Numbered from the stretch's first letter, positions 44,371-53,811 are shown. The stretch is 64,000 nt of DNA from Eubacteriales bacterium (GCA_030533405.1 JAUNJF010000012.1:1-64000), one strand, 5' to 3'. A program made the numbers and translations. Notes: generated from the letters alone by a model not told the origin.

Positions 44371-45348
44371 ATGAAGAAAATAATCACGGTGCTTTTTGCT
44401 CTGGTTTTGATTTTGGGTGTACTTGGTGGAAATGAACAGGTAAATGCAGCTACCAAAGTGAGACTGAATAAAACGAAAGTGACGCTGGCAGTTGGGAAAA
44501 AAGTCACTTTGAAAATGAAGGGGACGAAGAAGAAGGTAAAGTGGTCTTCTTCAAACAAGAAGGTAGCGACTGTGAGCTCCAAAGGTGCGGTAAGGGCTAA
44601 AAAAGAAGGTAAAGCAACTGTTACAGCGAAAGTTGGAACCAAAAAATATAAATGCAAAGTGAATGTTAAAAAAGCATATGTGCCGCAGAATGTAAAGCCA
44701 GGGGAACCTAGCCAGAAAACGGTGAATTATGATGCTGGTGAATATTCGATTCGTAAGGTACATAAAGGTGAGGCAACTTTTTATGAATTTGGCGGTGGTG
44801 GAGCTGCCAATCTGGATTATTTGTCTGAGTCGTTTTATACTGCGGCAATGAATCATGAGGATTATATGAATGGTCTGGCCGGTGCATATGTTGAGGTTAC
44901 AGACAAGGATGGTGACAAGATTTATGTTGTCATTACAGATCGTTTACCAGAGGGAAAAAAGGGAGATATCGATTTAGATCGAAAAGCATTTAAAGCAATT
45001 GAACCTGAGGTGACAGGTCGTATGCAGATTACCTGGAAAATTGTTCCGTTTCCGACAAAGGAGCCAATTTCGTATGTCTTTAAACCAACCAGTACAAAAT
45101 GGTGGGCAGAGGTTCAGGTGCGAAATGGACGTTATCCAATCAAGAAGCTCGAATACAAAAATGCAAAAGGAAATTTCGTGGAGTTAGAACGTCAGGAATA
45201 CAATTATTTTACAGCGCCTTCAGGAATGGGGGATGGACCGTATACATTTCGTGTGACCGATTTTTATGGACATGTGTTGGAGGATTCTGGAATTACAATA
45301 CATGCAAATGGAACCCCAGTTGCAGGAAGTGCGAATTTTCCTTATTAA
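44371..45348 (+). CDS. Secreted bacterial expansin with N-terminal Ig-like (BIG2) domain
   Basis: 325 residues. Signal peptide (KKIITVLFALVLILGVLGG, cleavage near VNAA), a BIG2 bacterial Ig-like domain (about 28-108; VKWSSSNKKVATVSSKGAV), then the two expansin domains. The double-psi beta-barrel has GEATFYEFGG (conserved Thr), AAMNHEDYMNG and VVITDRLPEGKKGDIDLDRK with the two catalytic-site Asp equivalents. The second domain (from about 225; STKWWAEVQVRNGRYPIKKL) matches CBM63. Expansins loosen cellulose-hemicellulose contacts without hydrolysis. Together with the GH51 enzyme it points to growth on plant walls. ATG 44371 has GGGAG upstream. Confidence 0.88.
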   Translation: MKKIITVLFALVLILGVLGGNEQVNAATKVRLNKTKVTLAVGKKVTLKMKGTKKKVKWSSSNKKVATVSSKGAVRAKKEGKATVTAKVGTKKYKCKVNVKKAYVPQNVKPGEPSQKTVNYDAGEYSIRKVHKGEATFYEFGGGGAANLDYLSESFYTAAMNHEDYMNGLAGAYVEVTDKDGDKIYVVITDRLPEGKKGDIDLDRKAFKAIEPEVTGRMQITWKIVPFPTKEPISYVFKPTSTKWWAEVQVRNGRYPIKKLEYKNAKGNFVELERQEYNYFTAPSGMGDGPYTFRVTDFYGHVLEDSGITIHANGTPVAGSANFPY

Positions 45349-45366
45349 AAATGAAAAATATGTCAG

Positions 45367-45395
45367 TTGACAAATACCCCTGTCGGGTATATGCT
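45367..45395 (+). promoter_or_regulatory. Promoter of the copper operon
   Basis: TTGACA (45367-45372), 17 bases, TATGCT (45390-45395). The spacer is almost entirely filled by a CsoR-type operator. Confidence 0.8.
45374..45390. promoter_or_regulatory. CsoR-type operator 1 (promoter spacer)
   Basis: ATACCCCTGTCGGGTAT fits the ATACCC-n-GGGTAT pattern of Firmicutes CsoR sites. Bound repressor would sit between the -35 and -10 boxes. Confidence 0.75.
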
Positions 45396-45401
45396 TGATG
45401 C

Positions 45402-45418
45402 ATACCCGATGGGGGTAT
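45402..45418. promoter_or_regulatory. CsoR-type operator 2 (start site)
   Basis: ATACCCGATGGGGGTAT, close to the known B. subtilis copZA operator pattern. Lies at the expected transcription start, 11 bases after operator 1. The two sites are also complementary to each other and could form a hairpin (AATACCCC to GGGGTATT). Confidence 0.75.
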
Positions 45419-45536
45419 TTGTTGGTTGGAGCTGTTTTTTTCTCTAACTGAGATAAAAGACTCTGGCGGATTGCAGAAATGCGAAGAATTCATTTTGTAT
45501 GAAATAGATTATCTTATAGTGATGGAGGAAAAGAGC

Positions 45537-47885
45537 ATGCGGACAGAACAGTATGTAATAAGTGGAATGATGTGTGCAGCCTGTAGTGCTTCTGTTGAAC
45601 GTGTGACCAGTAAGCTAGAAGGTGTGCAGGAAAGTAATGTCAACCTTACTACAGAGCGTATGCGAATTGTTTACGATGAGAATCTTGTCAGTTCTGAAAT
45701 GATTATTGAGAAAGTACAAAAGGCTGGATTTGGATGTATATGGGAAGAGACGTTTGAAACAGAGGGCGCAGGGGAGAACAGTGCATTGGATGCGATGGAG
45801 CGAAACAAGGAAGAAGCGGTTGCTCAGGTTCACAATAGAAATAAGCGGCAGGAAAAACGCAAACTGGAGCAGGAAAAGCATAAAAAGGAATTGATGCAAA
45901 AACGAAATCGCTTGATTGTAACAATGGTTTTTGCGGTGGTGCTACTTTATGTATCGATGGGGCATATGTTGCCAATTCCGTTGCCATTGCCTCCGATTAT
46001 GGATATGCATCATTACCCAGTGAATTTTGCGCTGACACAGATGCTTTTGACGATTCCGATTTTGGTGTTGAATTATGAGTTGTTTGTATCAGGTGTGAAG
46101 TCCTTGATGAAAAGGCATCCGAATATGAATGCATTAGTTACGATTGGCTGTGGAACGTCGTTTACCTACAGTTTGGTTGCTACGTACTTAATTTCTTTGA
46201 ATCATGAATATGTACACAAGCTTTATTTTGAGTCTGCAGCTGTTGTAGTTGCATTTATTAGTCTCGGTAAATTTTTAGAAAAGAATAATAAGGAAAAGAC
46301 AAAGGGCGCCATTTATGAATTAATGGCTTTGGTTCCGGATACAGCATTTCGTGTAAGTGAAAAGGAAGAAGTGTTTGAAATACCGATTGAAGATGTTTGC
46401 CTTGGGGACGTATTGATGGTGAAGCCGGGAAGTAAAATTCCAATCGATGGAGAGTTGATCAGGGGACAGACCAGTATTGATGAATCGATGTTGACTGGGG
46501 AAAGTATTCCGGTGGAGAAGCAGATTGGCGATACTTTGATCGGTGGAAGCATCAACGGAAATGGTATGATTTACATGAAGGTGACAAAGGTAGGAGAAGA
46601 TACCACACTCGCCAAGATTATTCAGTTTGTAGAGGAAGCGCAGGGAAAGAAAGCACCGATTTCGAAGGTGGCAGATCGCGTGGCAGGCATATTCGTGCCA
46701 GTTGTGATTGTGATAGCGTTTTTGGCGGCATTTATTTGGGTATTGTTTGGACAGGAAACTTCGTTTGTGCTTACTATTTTTACTTCTGTATTGGTAATTG
46801 CCTGTCCATGTGCATTAGGTCTTGCGACACCGACAGCCATTATGGTTGGAACAGGTGTTGGAGCAAAAAACGGTATTCTGGTTCGAAGCGGAGAAGCACT
46901 AGAAGCCATTCACAAGGTTACGGCTGTGGTTTTGGATAAAACGGGAACGATTACAAATGGAACACCAGAAGTTGTGGCGGTGGTTGGCGAAGAGAAACGA
47001 CATGTGTTGCGGGTAGCTGCATCTGTTGAGAAGGGTTCTACACACCCACTTGCTGATGCGGTGGTTCGTTGTTGGGAACAGGAACAAAAACAATCCGACA
47101 AAACATTGTATGTTGTAGAACAGTTTGAAAATATACCAGGTAAGGGTATTGTTGCGAAATTTGATGGGAAAGAAGTATTGGTAGGAAATGAGAGATTATT
47201 AGAAGAACATGCGGTGGATTATATGGCTTGGGAACAGAAAGAAGTTGCTGAATCGTTTGCGAGTGCGACACATGTTTATGTTGCAGAAGATGGAAAGATG
47301 CTGGGGGTGTTGTTGATTGAAGATTGTTTGAAGGATTCCTCAAAGCAGGCAATTGCGCAGCTTAAGGATAAAAATATTTCTGTTTATATGATTACAGGGG
47401 ATCAGGAGCAGGCAGCAAAGGCGGTAGCTACGCAGGTTGGAATTGACAATGTGTTTGCTGGTGTTTTGCCAGAGCAAAAAGCAAAGTATATTGAGAAATT
47501 GCAGAAGCAAGGTGAGAATGTATTGATGGTAGGTGATGGCATCAATGATGCGCCTGCATTGATTCAGGCAGATGTTGGATGTGCCATTGGAAATGGTAGT
47601 GATATTGCGTTAGAATCAGGAGATATTGTGTTGATGAAATCTGACTTGTTGGACGTATCAAAAGCCATTGAATTATCAAAACGAACGATTCGAAATGTGA
47701 AGCAGAATTTATTTTGGGCGTTTTGTTATAATACCATTGGGATTCCGCTTGCTGCGGGTTTGCTATACCCGATTTCAAGACATTTGTTAGAGCCTCAGTT
47801 TGCAGGACTTGCCATGGCACTAAGTTCTGTGTGTGTGGTTGGAAATGCGCTGCGATTAAGAAATGCGTTGAAGCATGGGCGTTGA
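45537..47885 (+). CDS. copA: Copper-exporting P1B-type ATPase
   Basis: 782-residue Cu+ export pump. One N-terminal heavy-metal domain with GMMCAACSASVERV (metal Cys pair), a charged linker, eight membrane helices with the CPC metal site (ACPCALGLATP, near residue 423), actuator motif LTGES, phosphorylation motif DKTGTIT (Asp near 467), the HP motif in GSTHPLADAV and MVGDGINDAPAL. GGAGG lies 8 bases before ATG 45537; a longer in-frame start at 45426 has no site and would begin in the operator leader. First gene of copA-csoR-copZ. Confidence 0.96.
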   Translation: MRTEQYVISGMMCAACSASVERVTSKLEGVQESNVNLTTERMRIVYDENLVSSEMIIEKVQKAGFGCIWEETFETEGAGENSALDAMERNKEEAVAQVHNRNKRQEKRKLEQEKHKKELMQKRNRLIVTMVFAVVLLYVSMGHMLPIPLPLPPIMDMHHYPVNFALTQMLLTIPILVLNYELFVSGVKSLMKRHPNMNALVTIGCGTSFTYSLVATYLISLNHEYVHKLYFESAAVVVAFISLGKFLEKNNKEKTKGAIYELMALVPDTAFRVSEKEEVFEIPIEDVCLGDVLMVKPGSKIPIDGELIRGQTSIDESMLTGESIPVEKQIGDTLIGGSINGNGMIYMKVTKVGEDTTLAKIIQFVEEAQGKKAPISKVADRVAGIFVPVVIVIAFLAAFIWVLFGQETSFVLTIFTSVLVIACPCALGLATPTAIMVGTGVGAKNGILVRSGEALEAIHKVTAVVLDKTGTITNGTPEVVAVVGEEKRHVLRVAASVEKGSTHPLADAVVRCWEQEQKQSDKTLYVVEQFENIPGKGIVAKFDGKEVLVGNERLLEEHAVDYMAWEQKEVAESFASATHVYVAEDGKMLGVLLIEDCLKDSSKQAIAQLKDKNISVYMITGDQEQAAKAVATQVGIDNVFAGVLPEQKAKYIEKLQKQGENVLMVGDGINDAPALIQADVGCAIGNGSDIALESGDIVLMKSDLLDVSKAIELSKRTIRNVKQNLFWAFCYNTIGIPLAAGLLYPISRHLLEPQFAGLAMALSSVCVVGNALRLRNALKHGR

Positions 47886-47899
47886 TAAGGAGGAAAAAT

Positions 47900-48205
47900 A
47901 TGGATTCGTGTCATAAGGAGTGTGCAGGATGCCAAAAGAAGCACCGAGAAGATGAGCAGCTTAAAAAATTGATGAATCGTTTAAATCGAATAGAAGGACA
48001 GGTGCGTGGAATCAAGGGAATGCTGGAAAAGGATGCATATTGCATTGATATCATAACGCAGGTATCCGCTATACAATCTGCACTAGGTGGATTTAATAAG
48101 GAATTGTTAAAAGAGCATATTGCAACCTGTGTTGTAGAAGATGTAAAATTAGGAAAAGAAGAGAAGGTGGATGAATTAATTCATACACTTCAAAAATTAA
48201 TATAA
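47900..48205 (+). CDS. csoR: Copper-sensing repressor CsoR
   Basis: 101-residue all-helical repressor of the CsoR/RcnR family. LMNRLNRIEGQVRGIKGMLE and the copper ligands in DAYCIDIIT (Cys) and EHIATCVV (His, Cys) are present, the C-H-C set of true CsoR. The N-terminus carries extra Cys/His (SCHKECAGCQKKH) which could add metal affinity. Copper binding should release it from the two operators before copA, so the operon is autoregulated. AAGGAGG precedes ATG 47900; 14 bases separate it from copA. Confidence 0.95.
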   Translation: MDSCHKECAGCQKKHREDEQLKKLMNRLNRIEGQVRGIKGMLEKDAYCIDIITQVSAIQSALGGFNKELLKEHIATCVVEDVKLGKEEKVDELIHTLQKLI

Positions 48206-48227
48206 GAAAGAAAGGATGGATAGGAGT

Positions 48228-48419
48228 ATGACTACATTGAAAGTGGAAGGAATGATGTGTGAGGGATGTGTAAAGCGTGTCACAAATGCGCTTACAGAGT
48301 TAGGACTGGATGCAAACGTGTCTCTTGCTGAAAAAACAGTTTCTTACGAAAGTGATGCTGTAGAGACTGCAAAGGTTCAGGAAGCTATTGAGGATTTAGG
48401 TTTTTCTGTTGTAGGATAA
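48228..48419 (+). CDS. copZ: Copper chaperone CopZ
   Basis: 63-residue heavy-metal-associated domain protein with the ferredoxin-like fold and metal motif GMMCEGCVKRV (Cys pair near residues 11 and 14). It carries Cu+ in the cytoplasm to CopA. ATG 48228 follows GGAG. Last gene of the copper operon; its stop lies one base from the end of the convergent cardiolipin synthase gene, with no obvious terminator between them. Confidence 0.95.
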   Translation: MTTLKVEGMMCEGCVKRVTNALTELGLDANVSLAEKTVSYESDAVETAKVQEAIEDLGFSVVG

Positions 48420-48420
48420 A

Positions 48421-50001
48421 CTAAAGCAGTGGTGCATAGAGTCGTAATAGACTTTGCCACAAACGATATGGACGATTGAGGTTGAGGCAGTATTCGTATG
48501 TGATTTCCTGAGATACTGCGATGGTGTCTTCAATATCCTCTTTGATGTCTTCGATTACCTCACAATGGTATAAAAAGGCAGCACATTCAAAGTGAAGATA
48601 AAGACTTCGGAAGTCCATATTAATGGAACCGACAACTGCATAGTTGTCGTCTACAACCATCATTTTGGCATGAATGAAGCCTGGTGTGTATTCGTAGATT
48701 TTTACCCCTGCTTTTAAAAGTGGTTCGTAGAAGGAACGAGACATCATAAAGACAGCTTTTTTGTCAGGAACGCCAGGTGTGATGATGCGAACATCGATGC
48801 CGCTTTGCGCTGCAAGTGTGAGGGCGGTAATCATTTCGTTATCTACAATTAAATATGGAGTTGTAATGTAAATGTATTTTGTTGCACGATGAATCATATT
48901 CAGATATACATTTTCAGCCACAACTTCGGAAAAGAGTGGATTATCTGCATAAGGTTGCACGAAGCCATTTCCGTTTTGAGGAAAATGTTTTGGATATTTT
49001 GAAACAGGCGTATGGAATCTTTCATAATCCACTTTTTCATTTGCCAGGTATTGCCAAAGCTGTAAAAACATATTGGTAAAATTCCAGGTTGCTTCTCCTT
49101 TTAACATGATACCAGTGTCCTTCCAATAGCCGTTCATTTCCAAATGATTGATATATTCGTCTGCTAAATTAATGCCTCCAGTAAAGGATGTATGTCCATC
49201 AATTACCAGTATCTTTCTATGGTCGCGATTATTAAGACGTAGGGATAAAATAGGACGAAACGGATTAAAGGCATAACATTTAATACCGTAGTCACGTAAC
49301 ATGGCATCATAGCCTTCTGGTAGTGTGCTGATGCTTCCCATATCATCGTAGATGATGCGAATATCTACACCTTGCATTGCCTTCTTTTTCAAAATGGTTA
49401 AAACACTATCCCAAAAGACACCTTCGTGAATGATAAAATATTCTAAAAAGATAAAGTGTTTTGCTTTTTCGAGTTCCGCCAGCATAGAAAAATACATAGC
49501 TTCACCAGAGGAAAAATATTCAACATAAGTGTTTTCGTAAACAGGATATTTAGTTAGGTTTTGAATGTATTCTGCTTGTGGAATTGCATGTCTGCTAATT
49601 GTTTCGATATGATTTAGAACACTTGGATCTTGTTTTAAATGATGTTTTGCACGTTGTACACTACTACGGATACCATTTCTGAATTTACGACGATAGGTGT
49701 TGACAGATAATAGAATATAAAATAGTCCACCAAAAATAGGAATGAATAAGATTGTGACACTCCAGGCGAGCTTGTATGATGGATTGATTGGCTGATTGAT
49801 GATATACCAAACAACAAGCGCACTTAAAACAGACATGATTGTCTGTAGCTCCAGATACTTCTCTCGAAGAGAAATGGAGGTGATTACGATAAACCATGCC
49901 TGAATAAGTACTAATAATGCCACCCATATTAATTTATCCAAAAAGAGTGGATAATTTTTCTGATTTCGTTTTAAGGTTTTGATTGTGTTGTTTTTGTTCA
50001 T
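48421..50001 (-). CDS. cls: Cardiolipin synthase
   Basis: 526-residue phospholipase D-type enzyme condensing two phosphatidylglycerols to cardiolipin. Two N-terminal membrane helices plus two HKD motifs: HRKILVIDGHTSFTGGINLA and HAKMMVVDDNYAVVGSINMD. Length fits the bacterial ClsA-type enzyme. ATG 50001, with a weak ribosome site, is about 42 bases after the methyltransferase gene on the same strand, so the two may be cotranscribed. Confidence 0.94.
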   Translation of the reverse strand: MNKNNTIKTLKRNQKNYPLFLDKLIWVALLVLIQAWFIVITSISLREKYLELQTIMSVLSALVVWYIINQPINPSYKLAWSVTILFIPIFGGLFYILLSVNTYRRKFRNGIRSSVQRAKHHLKQDPSVLNHIETISRHAIPQAEYIQNLTKYPVYENTYVEYFSSGEAMYFSMLAELEKAKHFIFLEYFIIHEGVFWDSVLTILKKKAMQGVDIRIIYDDMGSISTLPEGYDAMLRDYGIKCYAFNPFRPILSLRLNNRDHRKILVIDGHTSFTGGINLADEYINHLEMNGYWKDTGIMLKGEATWNFTNMFLQLWQYLANEKVDYERFHTPVSKYPKHFPQNGNGFVQPYADNPLFSEVVAENVYLNMIHRATKYIYITTPYLIVDNEMITALTLAAQSGIDVRIITPGVPDKKAVFMMSRSFYEPLLKAGVKIYEYTPGFIHAKMMVVDDNYAVVGSINMDFRSLYLHFECAAFLYHCEVIEDIKEDIEDTIAVSQEITYEYCLNLNRPYRLWQSLLRLYAPLL

Positions 50002-50043
50002 ACCAATGTTCCTGTTGTTGAAATAATAAGTTATTTGGTAATA

Positions 50044-50904
50044 TTATGCTTCCCATCTTCCTGCTGCACCGCATGGTAAAATAAGTCCGTTATCGGATAC
50101 AGGTAAACCGATTTCATCTGATATAACATGTCCACCATGTTTTTTAACCACTTCTGTGGAGATTAAGTAAGTTAACACGGCTGGCGCTAAACCAGTTGTA
50201 TAGGAATTGACAAGGAAAAAGAGTGGATTGTCACTTAGTAATTGCTCGCAAAGCGCAATAAATGGATGTATTTTTTCCTCAATTTTCCATATCTCGCCTT
50301 TGGGTCCGCGTCCATAGGATGGTGGATCCATGATGATGGCATCATAATGATTACCTCTTCGGATTTCGCGTTCTACAAATTTGACACAGTCATCCACAAT
50401 CCATCGGATTGGAGCATCGGCAAGACCGGATGCCTGTGCATTTTCTTTTGCCCATGTAACCATACCCTTAGAGGCATCAACATGCGTTACAGATGCACCT
50501 GCTTTTGCTGCTGCGCAGGTCGCTCCTCCGGTATAGGCGAATAGATTTAAGACTTTGATTGGACGGTTGGCATTTTTAATTAAAGAAGAAAACCAGTCCC
50601 AGTTAGCAGCCTGTTCTGGAAATAATCCAGTATGTTTGAAACTAAATGGTTTTAAGTGAAAGGTTAACTCCTTGTAATGAATGGACCATTGTTCTGGTAA
50701 ATCAAAAAATTCCCATTCCCCGCCACCTTTTTTACTTCTATGATAATGTGCATTTAATTGTTTCCAGTTTTTGTTTTCCTTAGGTGTATCCCAAAGCACC
50801 TGTGGATCTGGACGAAGCAGGATATATTTACCCCAACGCTCTAATTTCTCTCCGTTTGAAGTGTCAATTACTTCATAATCTTTCCAATTTTCTGCTACCC
50901 ACAT
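50044..50904 (-). CDS. Class I SAM-dependent rRNA-type methyltransferase
   Basis: 286 residues related to RlmI/RlmK-like RNA methyltransferases (Methyltrans_SAM). Motif I VLNLFAYTGGATCAAAKAGA, then THVDASKGMVTWAKENAQAS, and the catalytic motif IIMDPPSYGRGPKGEIW. Substrate position unknown, probably an RNA base. There is no PUA domain in front, unlike RlmI. AGGAG precedes ATG 50904. Confidence 0.85.
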   Translation of the reverse strand: MWVAENWKDYEVIDTSNGEKLERWGKYILLRPDPQVLWDTPKENKNWKQLNAHYHRSKKGGGEWEFFDLPEQWSIHYKELTFHLKPFSFKHTGLFPEQAANWDWFSSLIKNANRPIKVLNLFAYTGGATCAAAKAGASVTHVDASKGMVTWAKENAQASGLADAPIRWIVDDCVKFVEREIRRGNHYDAIIMDPPSYGRGPKGEIWKIEEKIHPFIALCEQLLSDNPLFFLVNSYTTGLAPAVLTYLISTEVVKKHGGHVISDEIGLPVSDNGLILPCGAAGRWEA

Positions 50905-51014
50905 AAAGATTCTCCTTATATCGAAAATGTCTGAATAGTTATATTAATACTCTATTATATTAGTAGCAAATGTTTTCGTCAAATGCTTTGTTTAATCCGG
51001 TTATGGAATAGTAT

Positions 51015-51054
51015 ATGCTGAATTTGAAAATTGTTTTCATTTTCGGCATTTTTT
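51015..51054 (+). terminator. Intrinsic terminator in the 50905-51197 intergenic region
   Basis: ATGCTGAATTTGAAAA (51015-51030) pairs with TTTTCATTTTCGGCAT (51034-51049) except two T-T mismatches, followed by six T. No annotated + strand gene ends here, so it belongs to an unrecognised short transcript or acts as an attenuator for the gene at 51198. The rest of this 293-base gap shows no other structure. Confidence 0.6.
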
Positions 51055-51197
51055 GGCTGTGTGTTTTGGTGTAATGTATGCATCGAATATTGTAAAGTTG
51101 TACGAATGTCGATAATAAGTGTTAACCCTTGCAAAGTCAGTGGTGAAAGGGTATAGTTAGTAAAATAAAGTTAGATATTATACGAGAGGAATGCGGA

Positions 51198-52403
51198 ATG
51201 GAATTAAAGAACGAAGAACGACAACAGATTGCATCTGTATTAGAAATAAATCCTCAAAAAATTGTATTGAGCAATTTAAAGGATAAAACATATCCATATC
51301 AAAAAACGGTGATTTCGCAAGTGTCCGTAAAGGGTCGGGTTATGTATCAGTTTGAACGGTTTACGCAAAAACAAGCATTTCATGATAATGTTGAACCGAG
51401 CCAGCTAAACGATTCTATATTTCAACTTTTTCCAAACACATATAGTCAGATGAATATATTTGATGCGCAGGCACAATGGGATTATAAGGTGACAAAAAAG
51501 GGGAAATTATTGTCTCATACGCAGGGGAGCGTGTTAAAAAAAGCGAGTGTGGATGGAGTAAAGAAAATTGTACCAGATGTATCAATGGAATTGGCATCCC
51601 ATAATCGAAAGAAAAATTATTTGTTAAAAGAAGGAACGGTAATTCCGCCATTGGTGGATTTGGGAGTATTTACGAAAGAAGGAAAAATTGTTCGTACGAT
51701 GTATGACAAATACCGTCAGATTAATCGTTTTCTTGAATTAGTGGAGGATGTTGTAAAGGACTATCCAAATAAAAATTTACATATCGTGGATTTTGGATGC
51801 GGTAAATCTTACCTTACGTTTATTTTGTACTACTATTTGGTAGAAGTAAAAGGGTACGCAGTACAGATGACTGGTCTGGATTTAAAGGAAGATGTTATAA
51901 AAAAATGTAATGCGACAGCGCAAAAATATGGATATTCGAATCTTAAATTTGAAATGGGTGATATAAATGGTTACCAGACGGATCAGCCGATTGATATGGT
52001 TGTAACATTGCATGCATGTGATACCGCTACGGACTATGCACTTTATAATGCAATTAGTTGGAAAGCTGGAATCATTTTGTCAGTTCCTTGTTGTCAGCAT
52101 GAGATAAATAGTCAGATTCGGAGTGAGGATTTTTCTATACTTACGAAGTACGGAATTGTAAAGGAACGTGTATCAGCATTGATGACGGATGCGATTCGTG
52201 CGAATGTGTTGACGATGTGTGGATATCGCACACAGATTTTGGAGTTTGTGGATTTTGCGGCATCTCCAAAGAATTTGCTGATTCGTGCGGTGAGAGGTCA
52301 GGTATCTGGTCAGAAAAAAGAGCAGGCGAAAAAGGAAATAGATGCGATTTGCAAAGAGTTTTCGATTTCGCAAACCCTGGTAAAACTGCTTGAAGAAAAA
52401 TAA
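51198..52403 (+). CDS. Class I SAM-dependent methyltransferase (Methyltransf_32-like)
   Basis: 401 residues. The first 170 form an uncharacterised N-terminal domain; the C-terminal half is a Rossmann methyltransferase with motif I NLHIVDFGCGKSYLTFILYY and the unusual VVTLHACDTATDYAL and SVPCCQHEIN blocks found in the Methyltransf_32 family. Members are predicted RNA or protein methylases without known substrate. The SVPCCQ cysteines might be catalytic. Ribosome site GAGAGGAATGCGG before ATG 51198. Confidence 0.82.
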   Translation: MELKNEERQQIASVLEINPQKIVLSNLKDKTYPYQKTVISQVSVKGRVMYQFERFTQKQAFHDNVEPSQLNDSIFQLFPNTYSQMNIFDAQAQWDYKVTKKGKLLSHTQGSVLKKASVDGVKKIVPDVSMELASHNRKKNYLLKEGTVIPPLVDLGVFTKEGKIVRTMYDKYRQINRFLELVEDVVKDYPNKNLHIVDFGCGKSYLTFILYYYLVEVKGYAVQMTGLDLKEDVIKKCNATAQKYGYSNLKFEMGDINGYQTDQPIDMVVTLHACDTATDYALYNAISWKAGIILSVPCCQHEINSQIRSEDFSILTKYGIVKERVSALMTDAIRANVLTMCGYRTQILEFVDFAASPKNLLIRAVRGQVSGQKKEQAKKEIDAICKEFSISQTLVKLLEEK

Positions 52404-52491
52404 GGTGAATGAATATGTAGTGAAGTGAAATGTGAAGAATCCACTTTGCAAAAATACGAAAGATAAAAAAGAGAGAAACGGGAGAGAAAAG

Positions 52492-53811
52492 ATGAGAAAT
52501 GTGAAAAGTCGTATGGTAATGGTGCTGTTACTAGTGGTAGGCGTGATGCTTTGTTCTCCGATGAAGGTATATGCGGAAACATCTGCGGTAATTGACGATC
52601 AAGATGGGGATTCATTTGTTGTATTTAAAAAGATATGTTTGAAACTGGGGAAAAGTGATGTTGTAGGATTGGGGAAATTTGCAAATCAGGAAAACACAAT
52701 CTATACATATCGTGTGGGTTCTTATGATGATTATGAGGACTATTATAATGGTGAAGCGGAATATAATAATGTGCTTACTGTCAGTGAAAATGGAAAGGTA
52801 AAGGCTGTGGGAATTGGATGCGCAACCATTCATGTATTTTTAAGTGATTTAGAGGGAAACTTGAAGTCTGAAATCGTCATTCCTGTTGTTGTGTCAAAAC
52901 CGAAATTGGTAAAATCCAAAATTGCATGGAAAGTGAAATCTTATGCCTCGGTTGGAATTCAGGGGTTATCATTAGAAAGTGATGTGGAACTTTATGATGA
53001 AAATGGTAAAAAATTGAAGACGATGTACCTTTATGATGACTATGATTATGATGAAGACGATGCGGGAATTCAATATTGCAACATTTCTACTGGTAAGAAG
53101 TGTGGAACCAAAAAATATGTATTGCGAATAGATGGAATGGATTATCCACTTGAAATTACTGCTACAAAGCCGAAATTAAAAGAGAAGGATAAAATTGTTG
53201 TGGTAAAGCTTGGCGGTAAGACATCCTTGCATTTTACAGGTATTGATAAAAAATTATCAAAAGTGGAATATGAAACATATGATACGGATTTGTTTACAGG
53301 TAGCAAAGCAACCATAAAGGGTAAAAAGGTAGGAACGACATATGCGTACGTTACGGTGGATGGAGAACAGTTTCAGATAATCGTTTCAGTACAAAAGGGA
53401 AAGGTTTACAAAGCGGTTTCCTATGCTGCAAAGCAGGTAGGTGTTGCGAAATATAGTCAGGCAAAGAGAGCGCGAAAGGGATATTATGATTGTAGTTCCC
53501 TTGTATGGCGTTCGTATGAGGCAGCGGGAATTCGAATTGGAAATTCAAGCTGGGCGCTTAATTCTGATGGTTTGGCAGCTGCCTACTATAAGAAAAAGGG
53601 ACATTTTATTGGAACGAACATAACAAATATGAAAAAAGTGAGAAGTGGAGATATTATTATTAGAGGAACGATTAACAAGGGAATTCCTAGTACGACACAT
53701 GCGGCATTGTATATTGGAAATGGCTATACAATTGAGGCGAAAAATGAGGAAATGGGTATTGCATTAGGATATGCAGATTACGCGCCGATTGTTGTTCGTC
53801 CAGTTAAGTAA
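52492..53811 (+). CDS. Secreted NlpC/P60 peptidase with Ig-like domains
   Basis: 439 residues. Signal peptide (MVMVLLLVVGVMLCSPMKVYA), a central region with BIG2-like sheets (NVLTVSENGKVKAVGIGCAT; VEYETYDTDLFTGSKATIKG) and an acidic, Tyr/Asp-rich loop (DDYDYDEDD), then a C-terminal NlpC/P60 domain. Catalytic Cys is in YYDCSSLVWRSYEAAG, the His in TTHAALYIGNGY. It should cleave peptide stems of peptidoglycan. ATG 52492 is chosen because it begins the signal peptide and has GGGAG upstream. It opens the envelope block that continues to 63231. Confidence 0.88.
   Translation: MRNVKSRMVMVLLLVVGVMLCSPMKVYAETSAVIDDQDGDSFVVFKKICLKLGKSDVVGLGKFANQENTIYTYRVGSYDDYEDYYNGEAEYNNVLTVSENGKVKAVGIGCATIHVFLSDLEGNLKSEIVIPVVVSKPKLVKSKIAWKVKSYASVGIQGLSLESDVELYDENGKKLKTMYLYDDYDYDEDDAGIQYCNISTGKKCGTKKYVLRIDGMDYPLEITATKPKLKEKDKIVVVKLGGKTSLHFTGIDKKLSKVEYETYDTDLFTGSKATIKGKKVGTTYAYVTVDGEQFQIIVSVQKGKVYKAVSYAAKQVGVAKYSQAKRARKGYYDCSSLVWRSYEAAGIRIGNSSWALNSDGLAAAYYKKKGHFIGTNITNMKKVRSGDIIIRGTINKGIPSTTHAALYIGNGYTIEAKNEEMGIALGYADYAPIVVRPVK

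Noticed and set aside
45426-45536. Longer N-terminus for copA starting at 45426
   Set aside because: No ribosome site there, and the extension has no similarity to a heavy-metal domain; ATG 45537 has GGAGG and starts right before the GMMCAAC domain.
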